A stretch of 64,000 bases of DNA, from NCBI RefSeq assembly GCF_013449375.1, contig NZ_JACDRR010000006.1:1-64000 (forward strand), given 5' to 3'. Source of the DNA: Pectobacterium sp. CFBP8739. Its GTDB lineage: Bacteria > Pseudomonadota > Gammaproteobacteria > Enterobacterales > Enterobacteriaceae. Positions 17,741-28,014 of the stretch are shown here, piece after piece (position 1 is the first letter of the stretch; every line of letters begins with the position of its first letter). The notes beneath the pieces were generated by a model, which was not told the origin of the DNA, did no database searches, and saw nothing but the letters and a program-made list of their open reading frames with translations. A program made the position numbers and the translations under genes.

Positions 17741-19669
17741 GTGATGAAAGCGGGTCATTGGTGGTACGCCGTTGCGGCGATATGTCTGGCTGGGGTTTCC
17801 GGCCATGCGCTGGCGGATTCTCTGGACGAACAGCGTCAGCGCTATCAACAAGTTAAGCAAGCATGGGACAGCAATCAGATGGACACGGTCGCGCAACTGA
17901 TGCCGACGCTGCGCAGTTACCCACTTTATCCTTATCTTGAATATCGCTCGCTCACGCAGGACCTGAGCCAGATCAGCGCGACGCAGGTGAGGCAGTTTAT
18001 GGCAACGCATCCGACGCTGCCGCCCGCCCGTAATCTCAACACCAGCTTTGTGAATGAACTGGCGCGCCGTCAGGACTGGATTGGGCTGCTGGCATTTAGC
18101 CCGCAGCCACCGAAGCCGGTCAGCGCCCGCTGTAACTTTTACTATGCCCAGTGGGCCACTGGGCAGCGCCAGGGCGTGTGGGAAGCCACGCGGGATATCT
18201 GGCTGACTGGGCGTTCGCTCCCTGCCGTGTGCGATAAACTTTTCTCCGTCTGGCAGCAGGCCGGCGAACAAACGCCGCTGACGACGCTGGAACGCGCGCG
18301 TCTGGCGATGGACGAAGGCAGCAGCAGTCTGGTGAGTTACCTCATCAAACAGTTACCCGACGATTATAAAACGATGGGCGATGCGCTGCTTAAACTCCAG
18401 AACGATCCGAATGCGCTGGAGAGCTTCGCTCGTAGCGTCGGGCCAACGGATTTCACTCGGAAAGTCACGCTATCGGCCTTCACGCGCACGGCGCGTCAGG
18501 ATGCCGATAATGCCCGTTCGATGCTGCCAGTGATTGTCCGTCTACAGAAAATGAGTGCCGCAGAACGTCAGGAGATGGAAGAAACGATTGCCTGGCGGTT
18601 GATGGGCAGCGATGCCACACCAGAGCAGGCACAGTGGCGGGATGGCGTGGTGCGAAAAAGTACGTCGACCACTTTGCTGGAACGCCGTGTACGGATGGCG
18701 TTGGGTGCAGGCGACCGTCAGGGGCTAACAAGCTGGATGGCGCGCTTACCGGCAGAGGCGTTACAGAAAGACGAATGGCGCTACTGGCGTGCGGTGGTGC
18801 TGTTGGATCAAGGTAAACGTCAGGAAGGCGAAACGCTATTACGCAGCCTGATGCAGGAGCGTGGGTTCTATCCGATGGCGGCAGCGCAGAAGCTCAATGA
18901 GCGCTATCCCATTACGATCATGACAGCGGTGAAACCGGATCCTTCTCTGTCCCAGCTACCGGAGGTCGCTCGCGTGCGAGAATTGATGTTCTGGCAGATG
19001 GATAATCTGGCGCGCAGCGAGTGGGTCGGGTTAGTCGCGAACCGTAGCAAACCACAGCAGGAAGCGCTGGCTCGCTATGCATTTGAACAGCGCTGGGCGG
19101 ATTTGAGTGTGCAGGCAACGATTGTCGCGAAGCTGTGGGATCATCTGGAAGAACGTTTCCCGCTGGCCTGGAATGACGAATTCCGTCGTGAAACGCAGGG
19201 GAAAAGCATTAGCCAAAGCTATGCGATGGCGATCGCTCGTCAGGAGAGCGCCTGGAACCCGAAAGCGCGCTCTCCGGTTGGTGCATCAGGCTTGATGCAG
19301 TTGATGCCAGCGACGGCGCAGCATACGGCCAAAATGAGCAATATCACGTTTTATACGAACAGCAGCCAACTGTTCGATCCTGAGACCAACATTCTGTTGG
19401 GAACGAACTATCTGGAGTTCGTGTATCAGACATTTGGCCGTAACCGGATTCTGTCTTCCGCGGCTTATAATGCTGGGCCATCGCGGGTGAATAGTTGGCT
19501 GAGAAACAGCGCTGGACGCATTGATCCTGTTGCGTTTATCGAAAGCATTCCGTTCTCGGAAACACGGGGATACGTGAAAAATGTGCTGGCCTATGACGTC
19601 TTCTATCGCTATTTCCTTCAGCAGCCAAACAATGTGCTGACGGATGAGGAATGGCAGCGGCGTTATTGA
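17741..19669 (+). CDS. slt: Soluble lytic murein transglycosylase Slt70
   Basis: Slt cleaves peptidoglycan glycan strands in the periplasm, leaving 1,6-anhydromuramic acid ends. The product is 642 aa from GTG 17741 or 641 aa from ATG 17744 (E. coli 645); the ATG is equally likely. A signal peptide covers residues 1-26 (AVAAICLAGVSGHALA). The long alpha-superhelical U domain follows, then the C-terminal lysozyme-like domain with the catalytic Glu in ARQESAWNP (about residue 501-502) and GASGLMQLMPATA. trpR follows on the same strand, as in E. coli. Confidence 0.97.
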   Translation: MMKAGHWWYAVAAICLAGVSGHALADSLDEQRQRYQQVKQAWDSNQMDTVAQLMPTLRSYPLYPYLEYRSLTQDLSQISATQVRQFMATHPTLPPARNLNTSFVNELARRQDWIGLLAFSPQPPKPVSARCNFYYAQWATGQRQGVWEATRDIWLTGRSLPAVCDKLFSVWQQAGEQTPLTTLERARLAMDEGSSSLVSYLIKQLPDDYKTMGDALLKLQNDPNALESFARSVGPTDFTRKVTLSAFTRTARQDADNARSMLPVIVRLQKMSAAERQEMEETIAWRLMGSDATPEQAQWRDGVVRKSTSTTLLERRVRMALGAGDRQGLTSWMARLPAEALQKDEWRYWRAVVLLDQGKRQEGETLLRSLMQERGFYPMAAAQKLNERYPITIMTAVKPDPSLSQLPEVARVRELMFWQMDNLARSEWVGLVANRSKPQQEALARYAFEQRWADLSVQATIVAKLWDHLEERFPLAWNDEFRRETQGKSISQSYAMAIARQESAWNPKARSPVGASGLMQLMPATAQHTAKMSNITFYTNSSQLFDPETNILLGTNYLEFVYQTFGRNRILSSAAYNAGPSRVNSWLRNSAGRIDPVAFIESIPFSETRGYVKNVLAYDVFYRYFLQQPNNVLTDEEWQRRY

Positions 19670-19706
19670 GACGCGGCGTTGCGATCGTTGCTTGAAATTG
19701 TGTTAT

Positions 19707-19736
19707 GCTGCCGTACTAGTTAAATAGTATGGCAGC
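19707..19736 (+). promoter_or_regulatory. trp operator in front of trpR
   Basis: A near-perfect palindrome (GCTGCC, TACTA, GTTAAA, TAGTA, GGCAGC) sits 5 bp before trpR. Its core matches the known TrpR operator ACTAGTTAACTAGT, with one change in each arm. A TTGAAA (-35-like) lies at 19692. Known biology in E. coli: TrpR represses its own gene here. Confidence 0.88.
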
Positions 19737-19741
19737 CTGTT

Positions 19742-20089
19742 ATGACTCCGTTATCGCTTATCGACCCGGCACTTTCTGAACAAGACAATGAGGATTGGTT
19801 GCGCTTTGTCGCGCTATTGCAGCAGTCTATTGCGGAAGATCTGCAATTGCCGCTGCTTCAATTACTACTGACGCCGGACGAGCGTACTGCGTTGGGAACG
19901 CGGGTGAGAATTGTGCAGGAATTGATGCGGGGTGAAATGAGCCAGCGTGAGCTGAAAAGCGAGTTAGGTGCGGGAATTGCGACGATTACGCGCGGTTCAA
20001 ACAGTTTGAAAGCCGCGCCCCCCGCGTTAAAAAGTTGGCTGGAAGCGCAGTTGCTGTCGGCAGATAAACCGTTGGGTGACGACGCGTAA
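19742..20089 (+). CDS. trpR: Trp operon repressor
   Basis: TrpR is a tryptophan-activated dimeric repressor of trp, aroH, mtr and trpR itself. The 115-aa product is slightly longer than E. coli TrpR (108 aa) through N- and C-terminal extensions. The core is plainly conserved: [20 protein letters not shown] and the helix-turn-helix [20 protein letters not shown] with SNSLKAAP. The start at 19742 is 5 bp past an operator palindrome, supporting autoregulation. It follows slt, as in E. coli, and converges on yjjX 3 bp away. Confidence 0.97.
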   Translation: MTPLSLIDPALSEQDNEDWLRFVALLQQSIAEDLQLPLLQLLLTPDERTALGTRVRIVQELMRGEMSQRELKSELGAGIATITRGSNSLKAAPPALKSWLEAQLLSADKPLGDDA

Positions 20090-20092
20090 CCG

Positions 20093-20632
20093 TTACGGTT
20101 TTGCGGCCTGAACGGGAATCTGATAGATCGGGTTATGGAACGGCACCAGTGCCAGCAGCAGCGCCTGATGGTACACGCTGGTACGTGACAGTTTGCCGTC
20201 GGTGAAGACGCCGATGGCACCCCCTTTGTGTTTAATATTCTGAACGCCCGTCAAACGTTCCATTTCATCGCCTAATTCCCGCCCTTCACGGATACCATGT
20301 AATATACTTTCTGGAAGAACTAGGCTGGCAGAGCGTGATTCGCCACGCAGGTGGGTGTTTTCGATCACCATCCAGGCGAACGTCATGCTTTCTTCAATAC
20401 CTGCTTCGACACCGACCCAGAAATCGGCTTCTGGCCGCACCTGACGTGCCATCATGACGCGGTTTCTGGCGCCAGTACGGGTTTCGATAGAACCAAGAGG
20501 TTGACGCGGGACGCCGCTATCGACGTCAACGCCTTCGATGCGGCAATTTTCTGCACCAAAGACATCGGTGAATGCCAGAGTAATAGCCTTAATCTTTGCC
20601 GGGTTGGTAGTTGCAGCAACAACGTGATACAT
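20093..20632 (-). CDS. yjjX: Inosine/xanthosine triphosphatase YjjX
   Basis: YjjX hydrolyses non-canonical ITP and XTP, helping keep deaminated purines out of nucleic acids. The 179-aa product shows the family pattern: [15 protein letters not shown] near the N-terminus, [14 protein letters not shown], and [12 protein letters not shown] (acidic metal-binding region). It lies between trpR and gpmB, as in E. coli, and is divergent from gpmB, with 50 bp between the two starts. Length and motifs fit the family. Confidence 0.94.
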   Translation of the reverse strand: MYHVVAATTNPAKIKAITLAFTDVFGAENCRIEGVDVDSGVPRQPLGSIETRTGARNRVMMARQVRPEADFWVGVEAGIEESMTFAWMVIENTHLRGESRSASLVLPESILHGIREGRELGDEMERLTGVQNIKHKGGAIGVFTDGKLSRTSVYHQALLLALVPFHNPIYQIPVQAAKP

Positions 20633-20682
20633 AACAGTTTCGTACCTTTAGTTAATTTGACGCAGTATAACGGAAAATAACC

Positions 20683-21333
20683 ATGTTACAGGTATATCTT
20701 GTTCGCCACGGTGAAACAGAATGGAATGTGGCTCGACGTATTCAAGGTCAATCGGACAGTGCGCTGACGCCAAGAGGTGAGCAACAGGCACAGCAAGTTG
20801 CTGAACGAATCAGGACGTTAGGGATTACGCATATTTTTACCAGCGATCTCGGAAGAACGCGTCAGACGACAGAAATCATCGCTAAATCCTGTGGTAATTG
20901 CCAGATAATCCTAGAGCCTGGGTTACGTGAATTGAACATGGGCGTATTAGAAACGCGCGATCTGGATTCGCTGACCGCCGAGGAAGAAGGGTGGCGTAAA
21001 GGGCTGGTGGATGGCACGCCCGATGGCCGCATCCCGGAAGGTGAATCGATGAATGATGTCGCATTGCGTATGCACGGCGTCCTGGAACGGTGTCTGGCGT
21101 TGCCAGCAGGAAGCCGCCCTTTGCTGGTGAGCCACGGGATGGCGCTGGGCTGTCTGCTGAGTACGGTTCTGGGGCTACCCGCGTCGGCTGAGCGGCGCCT
21201 GCGCCTGCGCAACTGCTCCCTGTCGCGTATCGACTATCAGCAAAGTCCGTGGCTGGCACCGGGATGGGTGGTGGAAACGGCCGGAGATATCTCGCATCTG
21301 GATATTCCGGCATTGGATGAGTTACAGCGCTGA
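20683..21333 (+). CDS. gpmB: Phosphoglycerate mutase-like histidine phosphatase GpmB
   Basis: The 216-aa product is a member of the histidine phosphatase (RHG) family. It begins MLQVYLVRHGETEWN, with the catalytic RHG at residues 8-10, and has the second conserved His in LLVSHGMAL (about residue 150). E. coli GpmB is annotated as a probable phosphoglycerate mutase 2, though its physiological substrate is debated. Its 3' end overlaps that of the converging rob gene by 12 bp. Confidence 0.94.
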   Translation: MLQVYLVRHGETEWNVARRIQGQSDSALTPRGEQQAQQVAERIRTLGITHIFTSDLGRTRQTTEIIAKSCGNCQIILEPGLRELNMGVLETRDLDSLTAEEEGWRKGLVDGTPDGRIPEGESMNDVALRMHGVLERCLALPAGSRPLLVSHGMALGCLLSTVLGLPASAERRLRLRNCSLSRIDYQQSPWLAPGWVVETAGDISHLDIPALDELQR

Positions 21334-22209
21334 GAGCGGTTCTGCATGCAGGATGGGGATAAAATACTCGCAGCGAATGATTGCGGGTATTTCCCCGTCA
21401 TTATCGCAATTGGGATGAAAACGTTCTACGCTGAATCCTTTACGACGCGTGAGCTGGAAGGTCGGTAGACAGGTGTCATACAGCGTGATGATGAAGTCTT
21501 GTAGCTCGTCGTTTGGCCCTTCAAAAACAAACATCGCGTAGTCGCCGCTCGGTAACGTAATGGGTTCGCCCGTGTGGACATCATCCGGCAGGTACTGTGG
21601 CTCCAGTGCGGTGGTGTAGAGGACTTCGTGCTCGTCGTCTTTCTCTTTGCTCGGCCGTGAATGGTGCAGCCCGTAAAGCACAGGGGGAATGGAGCTGGTT
21701 TCGCCTAAAAACTGACGCCAATAGTGGACGCGAATTTCCGTACGGAAGTTACAAATTTGCTCCAGGCGGCAGTTATAGGTTTGTGTTAGCCCAAGCAACT
21801 GCGTTTCTGGCAGAGTGATAAACTGCGGCTGTGGCAGGGTAAACGCACCGAGCCGGATCGGCGGACGAATGCCGAAAGTATTCCAATTATCGGAACGACG
21901 ATAAGACGCCGGCGTTTGGGTAAACTGTTTTTTGAACGCGCGGGTAAACGTCTGTTGTGAATCGAAACGATATTGCAGGGCAATATCAAGGATAGGGCGA
22001 CTGGTCAGACAAAGTGCAACCGCCGCTTTGGTCAATCTCCGCGCTCGGATATATGAACCAATGGCATGGCCTGTCACGTCTTTGAACATTCTTTGCAGAT
22101 GCCACTTGGAATAACCCGCTTTCGCCGCCACATTATCCAGTGATAGCGGCTGGTCGAGATGGCTTTCTAGCCAGTTAAGCAAGTCACGTATGATACCGGC
22201 TTGATCCAT
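21322..22209 (-). CDS. rob: Right-origin-binding AraC/XylS-type regulator Rob
   Basis: Rob is a MarA/SoxS-family activator of stress, efflux and solvent-tolerance genes that also binds oriC. The start at 22209 gives 295 aa (E. coli 289) and matches the expected MDQAGIIRDLLNWLE; a start seven codons earlier is rejected. The N-terminal AraC domain has two helix-turn-helices (LDNVAAKAGYSKWHLQRMF and ILDIALQYRFDSQQTFTRAF). The C-terminal part is the GyrI-like effector-binding domain that distinguishes Rob from MarA. Confidence 0.96.
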   Translation of the reverse strand: MDQAGIIRDLLNWLESHLDQPLSLDNVAAKAGYSKWHLQRMFKDVTGHAIGSYIRARRLTKAAVALCLTSRPILDIALQYRFDSQQTFTRAFKKQFTQTPASYRRSDNWNTFGIRPPIRLGAFTLPQPQFITLPETQLLGLTQTYNCRLEQICNFRTEIRVHYWRQFLGETSSIPPVLYGLHHSRPSKEKDDEHEVLYTTALEPQYLPDDVHTGEPITLPSGDYAMFVFEGPNDELQDFIITLYDTCLPTFQLTRRKGFSVERFHPNCDNDGEIPAIIRCEYFIPILHAEPLSAL

Positions 22210-22414
22210 AATCTTCCTCATCAAACACATTGGGCGCGAGCGTATTGAGATCCCGCATCATAGCAATATTTTCACTTTGGTACTGCCGAAGATTTTTGAA
22301 AATATTCCGCAGGTAATTTGGATAAGGAGGATTGCGATAGTGGTTTATTTTGTACATCCTCTTTTTAATTGTGGTTATTAATCGTTTGTTATGAATTGTC
22401 AGAGGACCTGAAAT

Positions 22415-22897
22415 ATGAACATAAAGCGCATCATGGGAGCGGGTCTGTTATTGCTATCCACCGCTGGCGCCGTCAGTGCGGAAGAGGTCGGGTCTGTCGA
22501 TACCGCCTTTAAACTGTTGGGACCGGATCATAAGATCGTGGTGGAAGCGTTTGACGACCCAGATGTTTCAAACGTGACCTGCTACATTAGCCGAGCCAAA
22601 ACAGGCGGAATCAAGGGCGGATTAGGGTTGGCGGAAGACACATCGGACGCCGCTATTTCCTGCCAGCAGGTTGGGCCGATTACGCTGTCCGATAAAATCA
22701 AAAACGGCGGCGATCGCGGATCTGTGGTGTTCCAGAAAAGAACCTCGCTGGTTTTTAAGAAATTGCAGGTTATTCGATTTTACGATCAAAAGCGCAATTC
22801 GCTGATCTATCTCGCTTACTCCGATCGCTTAGTCGATGGTTCGCCGAAAAATGCGTTAAGCGCGGTGCCGGTTATGCCGTGGGCAAAGAGTGAATAA
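22415..22897 (+). CDS. creA: CreA family periplasmic protein
   Basis: The 160-aa protein has a signal peptide ([19 protein letters not shown]) and the conserved CreA core: [39 protein letters not shown], with two cysteines placed to form a disulfide. CreA is widespread in proteobacteria and its biochemical role is unknown. The creBCD genes that follow it in E. coli are absent here; arcA converges directly after a shared terminator, so this is an isolated creA. Confidence 0.93.
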   Translation: MNIKRIMGAGLLLLSTAGAVSAEEVGSVDTAFKLLGPDHKIVVEAFDDPDVSNVTCYISRAKTGGIKGGLGLAEDTSDAAISCQQVGPITLSDKIKNGGDRGSVVFQKRTSLVFKKLQVIRFYDQKRNSLIYLAYSDRLVDGSPKNALSAVPVMPWAKSE

Positions 22898-22925
22898 CGT
22901 GCGGTAATGCGGTAAGAAGGGAAAA

Positions 22926-22953
22926 CAGCCGGAACAGATGTCTGTTCCGGCTG
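22926..22953 (-). terminator. Terminator between creA and arcA
   Basis: A perfect 13-bp stem (22926-22938 with 22941-22953), drawn with a 2-nt loop that opens to 4 nt in practice. On the minus strand it is followed by TTTTCCC, so it best serves arcA. It lies between convergent genes and may end creA as well. Confidence 0.85.
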
Positions 22954-22960
22954 AGAGGAA

Positions 22961-23677
22961 TTAATTTTCCAGGTCGCCGCAGAAGCGGTAGCCTTCGCCG
23001 TGGATCGTCGCGATGATTTCCGGCGTATCGGCTGTAGATTCAAAGTGCTTGCGGATACGGCGAATGGTGACGTCAACGGTACGGTCGTGTGGCTTAAGCT
23101 CACGGCCGGTCATTTTCTTCAGCAGTTCCGCGCGAGACTGAATCTTGCCTGGGTTTTCGCAGAAGTGCAGCATGGCGCGGAATTCACTGCGCGGCAGCTT
23201 GTATTGTTCGCCAGCTGGGCTAATCAGAGAACGACTATTGATGTCCAGTTCCCAGCCGTTGAAGCGGTAGCTTTCCACCAGACGGCGCTCTTCAGTGCTG
23301 CTGCTCAGGTTCATGGTACGTGACAGTAGGTTACGCGCGCGGATCGTCAATTCACGTGGGTTGAATGGTTTGGTGATGTAGTCATCCGCACCGATTTCTA
23401 GACCGAGGATCTTATCGACTTCATTGTCGCGGCCAGTGAGGAACATTAAAGCAACGGTGGCTTGCTCGCGCAGTTCACGTGCCAGCAACAGGCCGTTCTT
23501 TCCTGGCAGGTTGATGTCCATGATCACCAGATTGATGTCATTCTCGGACAAAATGTGGTGCATTTCTGCGCCATCAGTGGCTTCGTGAACAACGTATCCT
23601 TCCGCCTCAAAAATGCTTTTGAGGGTATTACGAGTTACTAGCTCGTCTTCAACAATAAGAATGTGCGGCGTCTGCAT
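22961..23677 (-). CDS. arcA: Aerobic respiration response regulator ArcA
   Basis: ArcA is the OmpR-family response regulator partnered by the ArcB sensor; phosphorylated ArcA represses aerobic respiration genes when oxygen is low. The 238-aa product has the exact E. coli length. The receiver domain has the acidic pocket (Glu10, Asp11), the phosphorylated Asp54 in VIMDINLPG and Lys in FNPREL context. The C-terminal winged helix includes [19 protein letters not shown]. It is preceded by an unusually long non-coding region with an FNR-like site. Confidence 0.98.
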   Translation of the reverse strand: MQTPHILIVEDELVTRNTLKSIFEAEGYVVHEATDGAEMHHILSENDINLVIMDINLPGKNGLLLARELREQATVALMFLTGRDNEVDKILGLEIGADDYITKPFNPRELTIRARNLLSRTMNLSSSTEERRLVESYRFNGWELDINSRSLISPAGEQYKLPRSEFRAMLHFCENPGKIQSRAELLKKMTGRELKPHDRTVDVTIRRIRKHFESTADTPEIIATIHGEGYRFCGDLEN

Positions 23678-24441
23678 ATTTGCTACCTAAAATTGCCAAC
23701 TTAAATTATAGAAATCGGAAGTACAGAAGTCGCTGTCATACCCTGCTGGCCCGCTGGCTACAACGCCAGTTATTCTGGGTATTTCCCTGGAGCTTATCGA
23801 GGTAAACTACGCTCTCGCTCAACATCAGACTCAAGTACGTAAAGGCGTTACTGGTGTTCATTCTCTACCCGCTTAGAGGTACTGCTAGCGGATGAGCGTG
23901 GCGCTAATTTAACTGCGCTCAAAGTGGCGCACAGTTTAACCTTATTAACAGCAACATAACAGTAAGCACGGATTTTGCCTGCTGATAAATCTACGGTTCT
24001 GTTGACATATATCAAATTTCATTTTAGCACGTTAACTATTTTGTGATAAACACTTATAGGATTGCCAGTTTACGTCACAATTTAGCACTTTTTATTAACG
24101 GTTTGGCATAGCAAATACCAATAATCATAATTGGGGCTATACCTACGGCAGTAGTTTTATAACTTATTGAAATAAAATAATTTACCTTATTTTTCTTAGG
24201 GTTTTCTCTTCCTGCCCATTTTTGGACTCTCCGATGTTTCCTACCGAATGCTGGGTTGATACCGGAAATTTTGTTGGCTTATTGTTAACTTTTCACTGTA
24301 ACGATCAACATGCTGTGGTTATCAACGAATAGCACTTATTCATTAATCGTAATCAGTGAATAGCTAGCGATGACGCGGCTGTTTTATTTGATGGTTGGTG
24401 GAGACAGTGACAGAACGCACGTAACCCATACTGAGGAGTTT
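23678..24441. other. Long non-coding region upstream of arcA and lasT
   Basis: No convincing gene is seen in these 764 bp; the small E. coli gene yjjY was not recognised. The stretch is AT-rich and carries an FNR-like site at 24002-24015. A long arcA leader with several promoters is known in E. coli, and this gap is consistent with that. The last 80 bases lead into lasT, whose ribosome site GAGGAG is at about 24433. Confidence 0.6.
24002..24015 (-). promoter_or_regulatory. FNR-like site upstream of arcA
   Basis: TTGAC-ATAT-ATCAA differs from the FNR consensus TTGAT-N4-ATCAA at a single base. It lies about 325 bp ahead of the arcA start. Anaerobic activation of arcA by FNR is known in E. coli; its use here is inferred. 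Confidence 0.65.
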
Positions 24442-25128
24442 ATGCAGTTTCATATTATTTTGGTTGAGCCCGCTCGGGCAGAGAATGTAGGGGCAGCAGC
24501 CCGTGCGATGAAAACAATGGGATTCAACAGCTTGCGTATTATCGGTAGCACTGCACATCAAGAGCCGGCAGCGCGTTGGGTAGCGCACGGCTCGGGGGAC
24601 ATTCTGGATAACGTACAGGAGTTTGCCACGCTGGCTGAAGCACTGGCGGATGTCGACTTTACGGTCGCGACCACCGCGCGCAGTCGGGCTAAATATCACT
24701 ATTACTGCACGCCAACTGAACTGACTGGCATCTTGCAAGAGAAGGTGCAATGGATGACTTCTGCGGCGCTGGTGTTTGGTCGGGAAGATGTTGGCCTGAC
24801 GAATGAAGAACTCGAGCTGGCGGATGTGTTGACCGGTGTGCCGATGAAAGCGGATTACCCTTCACTGAATCTGGGTCAGGCGGTGATGGTGTACTGTTAC
24901 CAACTGGCTGAACTGATGGAGGTCAAACCGGAAGCGGCACAGCCTGCGGCAGTGGGACAATTGTCGGCGCTGCACGATCGTTTGGATCGGCTTTTGGTTA
25001 CTTTGGCGGTTGAGGATGATGAAAAACTGCGAGACTGGCTGCATCAGCGGTTGGGACGTTTAGAGCAGCGCGATACGGCGATGCTTCATCGGTTGCTACA
25101 CGATATTGAAAAAAACCTGCCGAAATAA
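24442..25128 (+). CDS. lasT: LasT/YjtD family TrmH-like RNA methyltransferase
   Basis: A SPOUT-class (TrmH/TrmJ-like) RNA methyltransferase of 228 aa, the length of E. coli LasT (YjtD). The start at 24442 follows GAGGAGTTT; an earlier in-frame start 24 codons upstream is rejected. Seen are IILVEPARAENVGAAARAMK (N-terminal signature), AARWVAHGSGDIL, ALVFGREDVGLTNEEL and the knot motif YPSLNLGQAVMVYCYQL, the SAM-binding trefoil-knot elements. The natural RNA target of this subgroup is not firmly established. As in E. coli it lies just before the thr operon. Confidence 0.94.
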   Translation: MQFHIILVEPARAENVGAAARAMKTMGFNSLRIIGSTAHQEPAARWVAHGSGDILDNVQEFATLAEALADVDFTVATTARSRAKYHYYCTPTELTGILQEKVQWMTSAALVFGREDVGLTNEELELADVLTGVPMKADYPSLNLGQAVMVYCYQLAELMEVKPEAAQPAAVGQLSALHDRLDRLLVTLAVEDDEKLRDWLHQRLGRLEQRDTAMLHRLLHDIEKNLPK

Positions 25129-25268
25129 GATAGCAGAGATGGCTTTTTTGGCAGTCGAACATCTTGAAGCATGTATTTTGGCAATGGTTCATCCGGCATA
25201 TTCCCGTTTTGGCAGTGGGTTGAGCGGTAGGTATTTTTCGTTCGGCGAGAAGAAAAAAAAGAAATCCG

Positions 25269-25297
25269 TTGACTTCAAAGGTCGATTGGCCTAACTA
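25269..25297 (+). promoter_or_regulatory. thr operon promoter
   Basis: TTGACT (25269-25274), a 17-bp spacer and TAACTA (25292-25297) form a good sigma-70 promoter. Transcription would start near 25304, about 36 bp before thrL. E. coli has TTGACT at the matching place. Confidence 0.75.
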
Positions 25298-25339
25298 ATA
25301 GGGCAGATAACTCTACTTCTAATGAGATTTGATTTTAGT

Positions 25340-25408
25340 ATGCGTACTATCAGCCTGATCACCACGATTATTACCATCACCGATACAACCAGTAACGGTG
25401 CGGGCTGA
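25340..25408 (+). CDS. thrL: thr operon leader peptide
   Basis: A 22-codon reading frame starts at ATG 25340 and reads MRTISLITTIITITDTTSNG followed by AG. It contains seven Thr codons and five Ile codons, the regulatory amino acids sensed by attenuation of the thr operon. The stop is followed within 20 bases by the terminator arm. Ribosome stalling at these codons when charged Thr- or Ile-tRNA is scarce would favour the antiterminator and expression of thrABC, as known in E. coli. It is too short to show up in ordinary ORF searches. Confidence 0.95.
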   Translation: MRTISLITTIITITDTTSNGAG

Positions 25409-25462
25409 CGCATATAAAGATTCCAGAAAAAGCCCGCACCGAACAGTGCGGGCTTTTTTTTT
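25397..25462 (+). promoter_or_regulatory. thr attenuator (terminator/antiterminator)
   Basis: The terminator is a GC-rich stem (AAAGCCCGCAC at 25429-25439 with GTGCGGGC starting 25446) followed by nine T residues (25454-25462). The segment GGTGCGGGCT at the end of thrL (about 25398-25406) can pair with the first arm AGCCCGCACC to form the competing structure. It lies 90 bp before thrA. Confidence 0.92.
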
Positions 25463-25552
25463 ACGGCAGGTTATCCCTCAGCGCCGCCTGCAAGCGGCAT
25501 ACAAAAACGCTTCCGGCGTTTAGTTGGCAGAAATTCAGGAGAAAAGATAAAA

Positions 25553-28012
25553 ATGCGAGTGTTGAAATTTGGCGGGACTTCAGTAGCAAATGCGGAGCGT
25601 TTTGCGCGCGTTGCCGACATTATCGAAAACAACGCGCGCCAGGGACAGGTGGCTACCGTATTGTCTGCGCCGGCGAAAATTACCAACCATCTGGTTGCCA
25701 TGATTGAGAAAACCGTCGCCGGACAAGATATCCTGCCTCATTTGAATGACGCCGAAACCATCTTTTCTTCGCTGCTGCAAGGCCTTGCCGAGTCTCAACC
25801 CGGTTTTGATCATGCCCGCCTGAAGGCATTCGTGGATCAGGAATTTGCACAGCTGAAACACGTGCTGCATGGCATCGCGCTGTTGGGGCAGTGCCCTGAC
25901 AGTGTGAACGCCGCGATTATCTGCCGAGGGGAAAAACTGTCTATTGCCATCATGGAAGCGGTCTTTCAGGCACGCGGCTATGGGGTTTCCGTTATCAATC
26001 CGGTCGAGAAGCTGCTGGCGCAGGGACACTACCTAGAATCCACCGTGGATATCACAGAATCGACTCGCCGTATCGCTGAAAGCGCTATTCCGAAGGATCA
26101 TGTCATCCTGATGGCGGGCTTTACTGCCGGTAACGACAAAGGTGAACTGGTCGTGCTGGGCCGCAACGGTTCTGACTATTCCGCTGCGGTACTGGCTGCG
26201 TGTTTACGTGCCGACTGTTGTGAGATCTGGACCGATGTGGACGGCGTTTATACCTGCGATCCGCGTCAGGTGCCGGATGCCCGATTATTGAAATCGATGT
26301 CCTATCAGGAGGCGATGGAGCTGTCCTATTTCGGCGCCAAAGTCCTCCACCCCCGCACCATCGCTCCTATCGCCCAGTTCCAAATTCCCTGCCTCATCAA
26401 AAACACCGAAAACCCTCAGGCTCCTGGCACGCTCATCGGCATGGACAGCACGGATACGCAGTATCCGGTGAAAGGCATTACCAACCTGAACAACATGGCG
26501 ATGATTAACGTATCCGGTCCGGGCATGAAGGGCATGGTCGGCATGGCGGCGCGCGTGTTTGCCGCGATGTCACGTGCAGGTATCTCTGTTGTTCTGATTA
26601 CGCAGTCATCTTCCGAATACAGCATCAGCTTCTGCGTATCACAAAACGAGCTGGCGCGTGCCAGAAAAACGCTTGAAGACGAATTCTATCTGGAACTGAA
26701 AGAAGGCGTACTGGAGCCGCTGGATGTGATGGAACGTCTGGCGATCCTCTCTGTCGTGGGTGACGGCATGCGCACGCTGCGCGGCCTGTCTGCGCGTCTG
26801 TTCTCCGCACTGGCGACGGCGAATATCAATATCGTGGCTATCGCGCAGGGTTCCTCCGAACGTTCTATTTCCGTTGTCGTGAACAATGATGTAGCGACCA
26901 CTGGCGTGCGTGTTGCGCACCAGATGCTGTTTAACACCGATCAGGTGATCGACGTGTTTGTGATCGGCGTCGGTGGGGTGGGTGGCGCACTGCTGGAGCA
27001 GATTCACCGTCAACAGCCTTGGCTGAAAGACAAGCATATCGATCTGCGCGTATGCGGGATTGCTAACTCTAAAGCTATGCTGACCAACATTAACGGCATT
27101 TCGATGGACAACTGGCGTGAAGAGTTGGCGAAAGCCCGCGAGCCGTTCAATCTGGGCCGTCTGATTCGTCTGGTGAAAGAGTACCACCTGCTAAACCCGG
27201 TTATCGTTGACTGTACGTCGAATCAGGCCGTGGCCGATCAGTATGTGGATTTCTTGGCCGACGGTTTCCACGTGGTGACGCCAAACAAGAAAGCCAACAC
27301 CGGATCGATGAATTATTATCACCAACTGCGTGGCGCCGCGGCGAAATCCCGCCGTCGTTTCCTGTATGACACTAACGTCGGTGCTGGCCTGCCAGTGATT
27401 GAGAACCTGCAAAACTTGCTGAATGCGGGTGATGAACTGATTCGCTTTACCGGTATTCTCTCTGGCTCGCTGTCCTTTATTTTCGGTAAACTCGATGAAG
27501 GCATGTCGTTGTCAGCAGCGACCACACAGGCGAAAGAGAAAGGGTATACCGAACCCGATCCACGCGACGATTTGTCCGGTATGGATGTGGCGCGTAAGCT
27601 GCTGATTCTGGCGCGTGAAGCGGGTTATCAGTTGGAACTGGGCGATATTGAAGTGGAATCTGTTCTGCCTGCTAGCTTCGATGCCTCCGGCGATGTCTCC
27701 AGCTTCATGCAGCGCCTGCCGTCGGTAGACGATGAGTTTGCCAGCCGTGTTGCACAAGCGCGCGATGAAGGTAAAGTGTTGCGTTATGTCGGCGTCATTG
27801 AAGAAGGTCGCTGCAAGGTTAAGATCAGTGCCGTTGGCGGCAACGATCCGCTGTTTAAAGTCAAAGATGGCGAGAATGCGCTGGCATTCTACAGCCGTTA
27901 TTATCAGCCATTGCCGCTCGTGTTACGCGGTTATGGCGCGGGTAACGATGTTACCGCTGCTGGTGTGTTCGCCGATCTGCTGCGCACCTTGTCATGGAAG
28001 TTGGGAGCATAA
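25553..28012 (+). CDS. thrA: Bifunctional aspartokinase I / homoserine dehydrogenase I
   Basis: ThrA catalyses the first and third steps from aspartate to threonine and is inhibited by threonine. The 819-aa product (E. coli 820) has an N-terminal aspartokinase domain opening with [15 protein letters not shown] and containing [20 protein letters not shown], two ACT regulatory domains (about 315-460, with [12 protein letters not shown] and [12 protein letters not shown]), and a C-terminal homoserine dehydrogenase with NAD(P) motif [12 protein letters not shown] (about 470) and the signature around [19 protein letters not shown]. It is first in thrABC and is followed 2 bp later by thrB. Confidence 0.98.
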   Translation: MRVLKFGGTSVANAERFARVADIIENNARQGQVATVLSAPAKITNHLVAMIEKTVAGQDILPHLNDAETIFSSLLQGLAESQPGFDHARLKAFVDQEFAQLKHVLHGIALLGQCPDSVNAAIICRGEKLSIAIMEAVFQARGYGVSVINPVEKLLAQGHYLESTVDITESTRRIAESAIPKDHVILMAGFTAGNDKGELVVLGRNGSDYSAAVLAACLRADCCEIWTDVDGVYTCDPRQVPDARLLKSMSYQEAMELSYFGAKVLHPRTIAPIAQFQIPCLIKNTENPQAPGTLIGMDSTDTQYPVKGITNLNNMAMINVSGPGMKGMVGMAARVFAAMSRAGISVVLITQSSSEYSISFCVSQNELARARKTLEDEFYLELKEGVLEPLDVMERLAILSVVGDGMRTLRGLSARLFSALATANINIVAIAQGSSERSISVVVNNDVATTGVRVAHQMLFNTDQVIDVFVIGVGGVGGALLEQIHRQQPWLKDKHIDLRVCGIANSKAMLTNINGISMDNWREELAKAREPFNLGRLIRLVKEYHLLNPVIVDCTSNQAVADQYVDFLADGFHVVTPNKKANTGSMNYYHQLRGAAAKSRRRFLYDTNVGAGLPVIENLQNLLNAGDELIRFTGILSGSLSFIFGKLDEGMSLSAATTQAKEKGYTEPDPRDDLSGMDVARKLLILAREAGYQLELGDIEVESVLPASFDASGDVSSFMQRLPSVDDEFASRVAQARDEGKVLRYVGVIEEGRCKVKISAVGGNDPLFKVKDGENALAFYSRYYQPLPLVLRGYGAGNDVTAAGVFADLLRTLSWKLGA

Positions 28013-28014
28013 TT

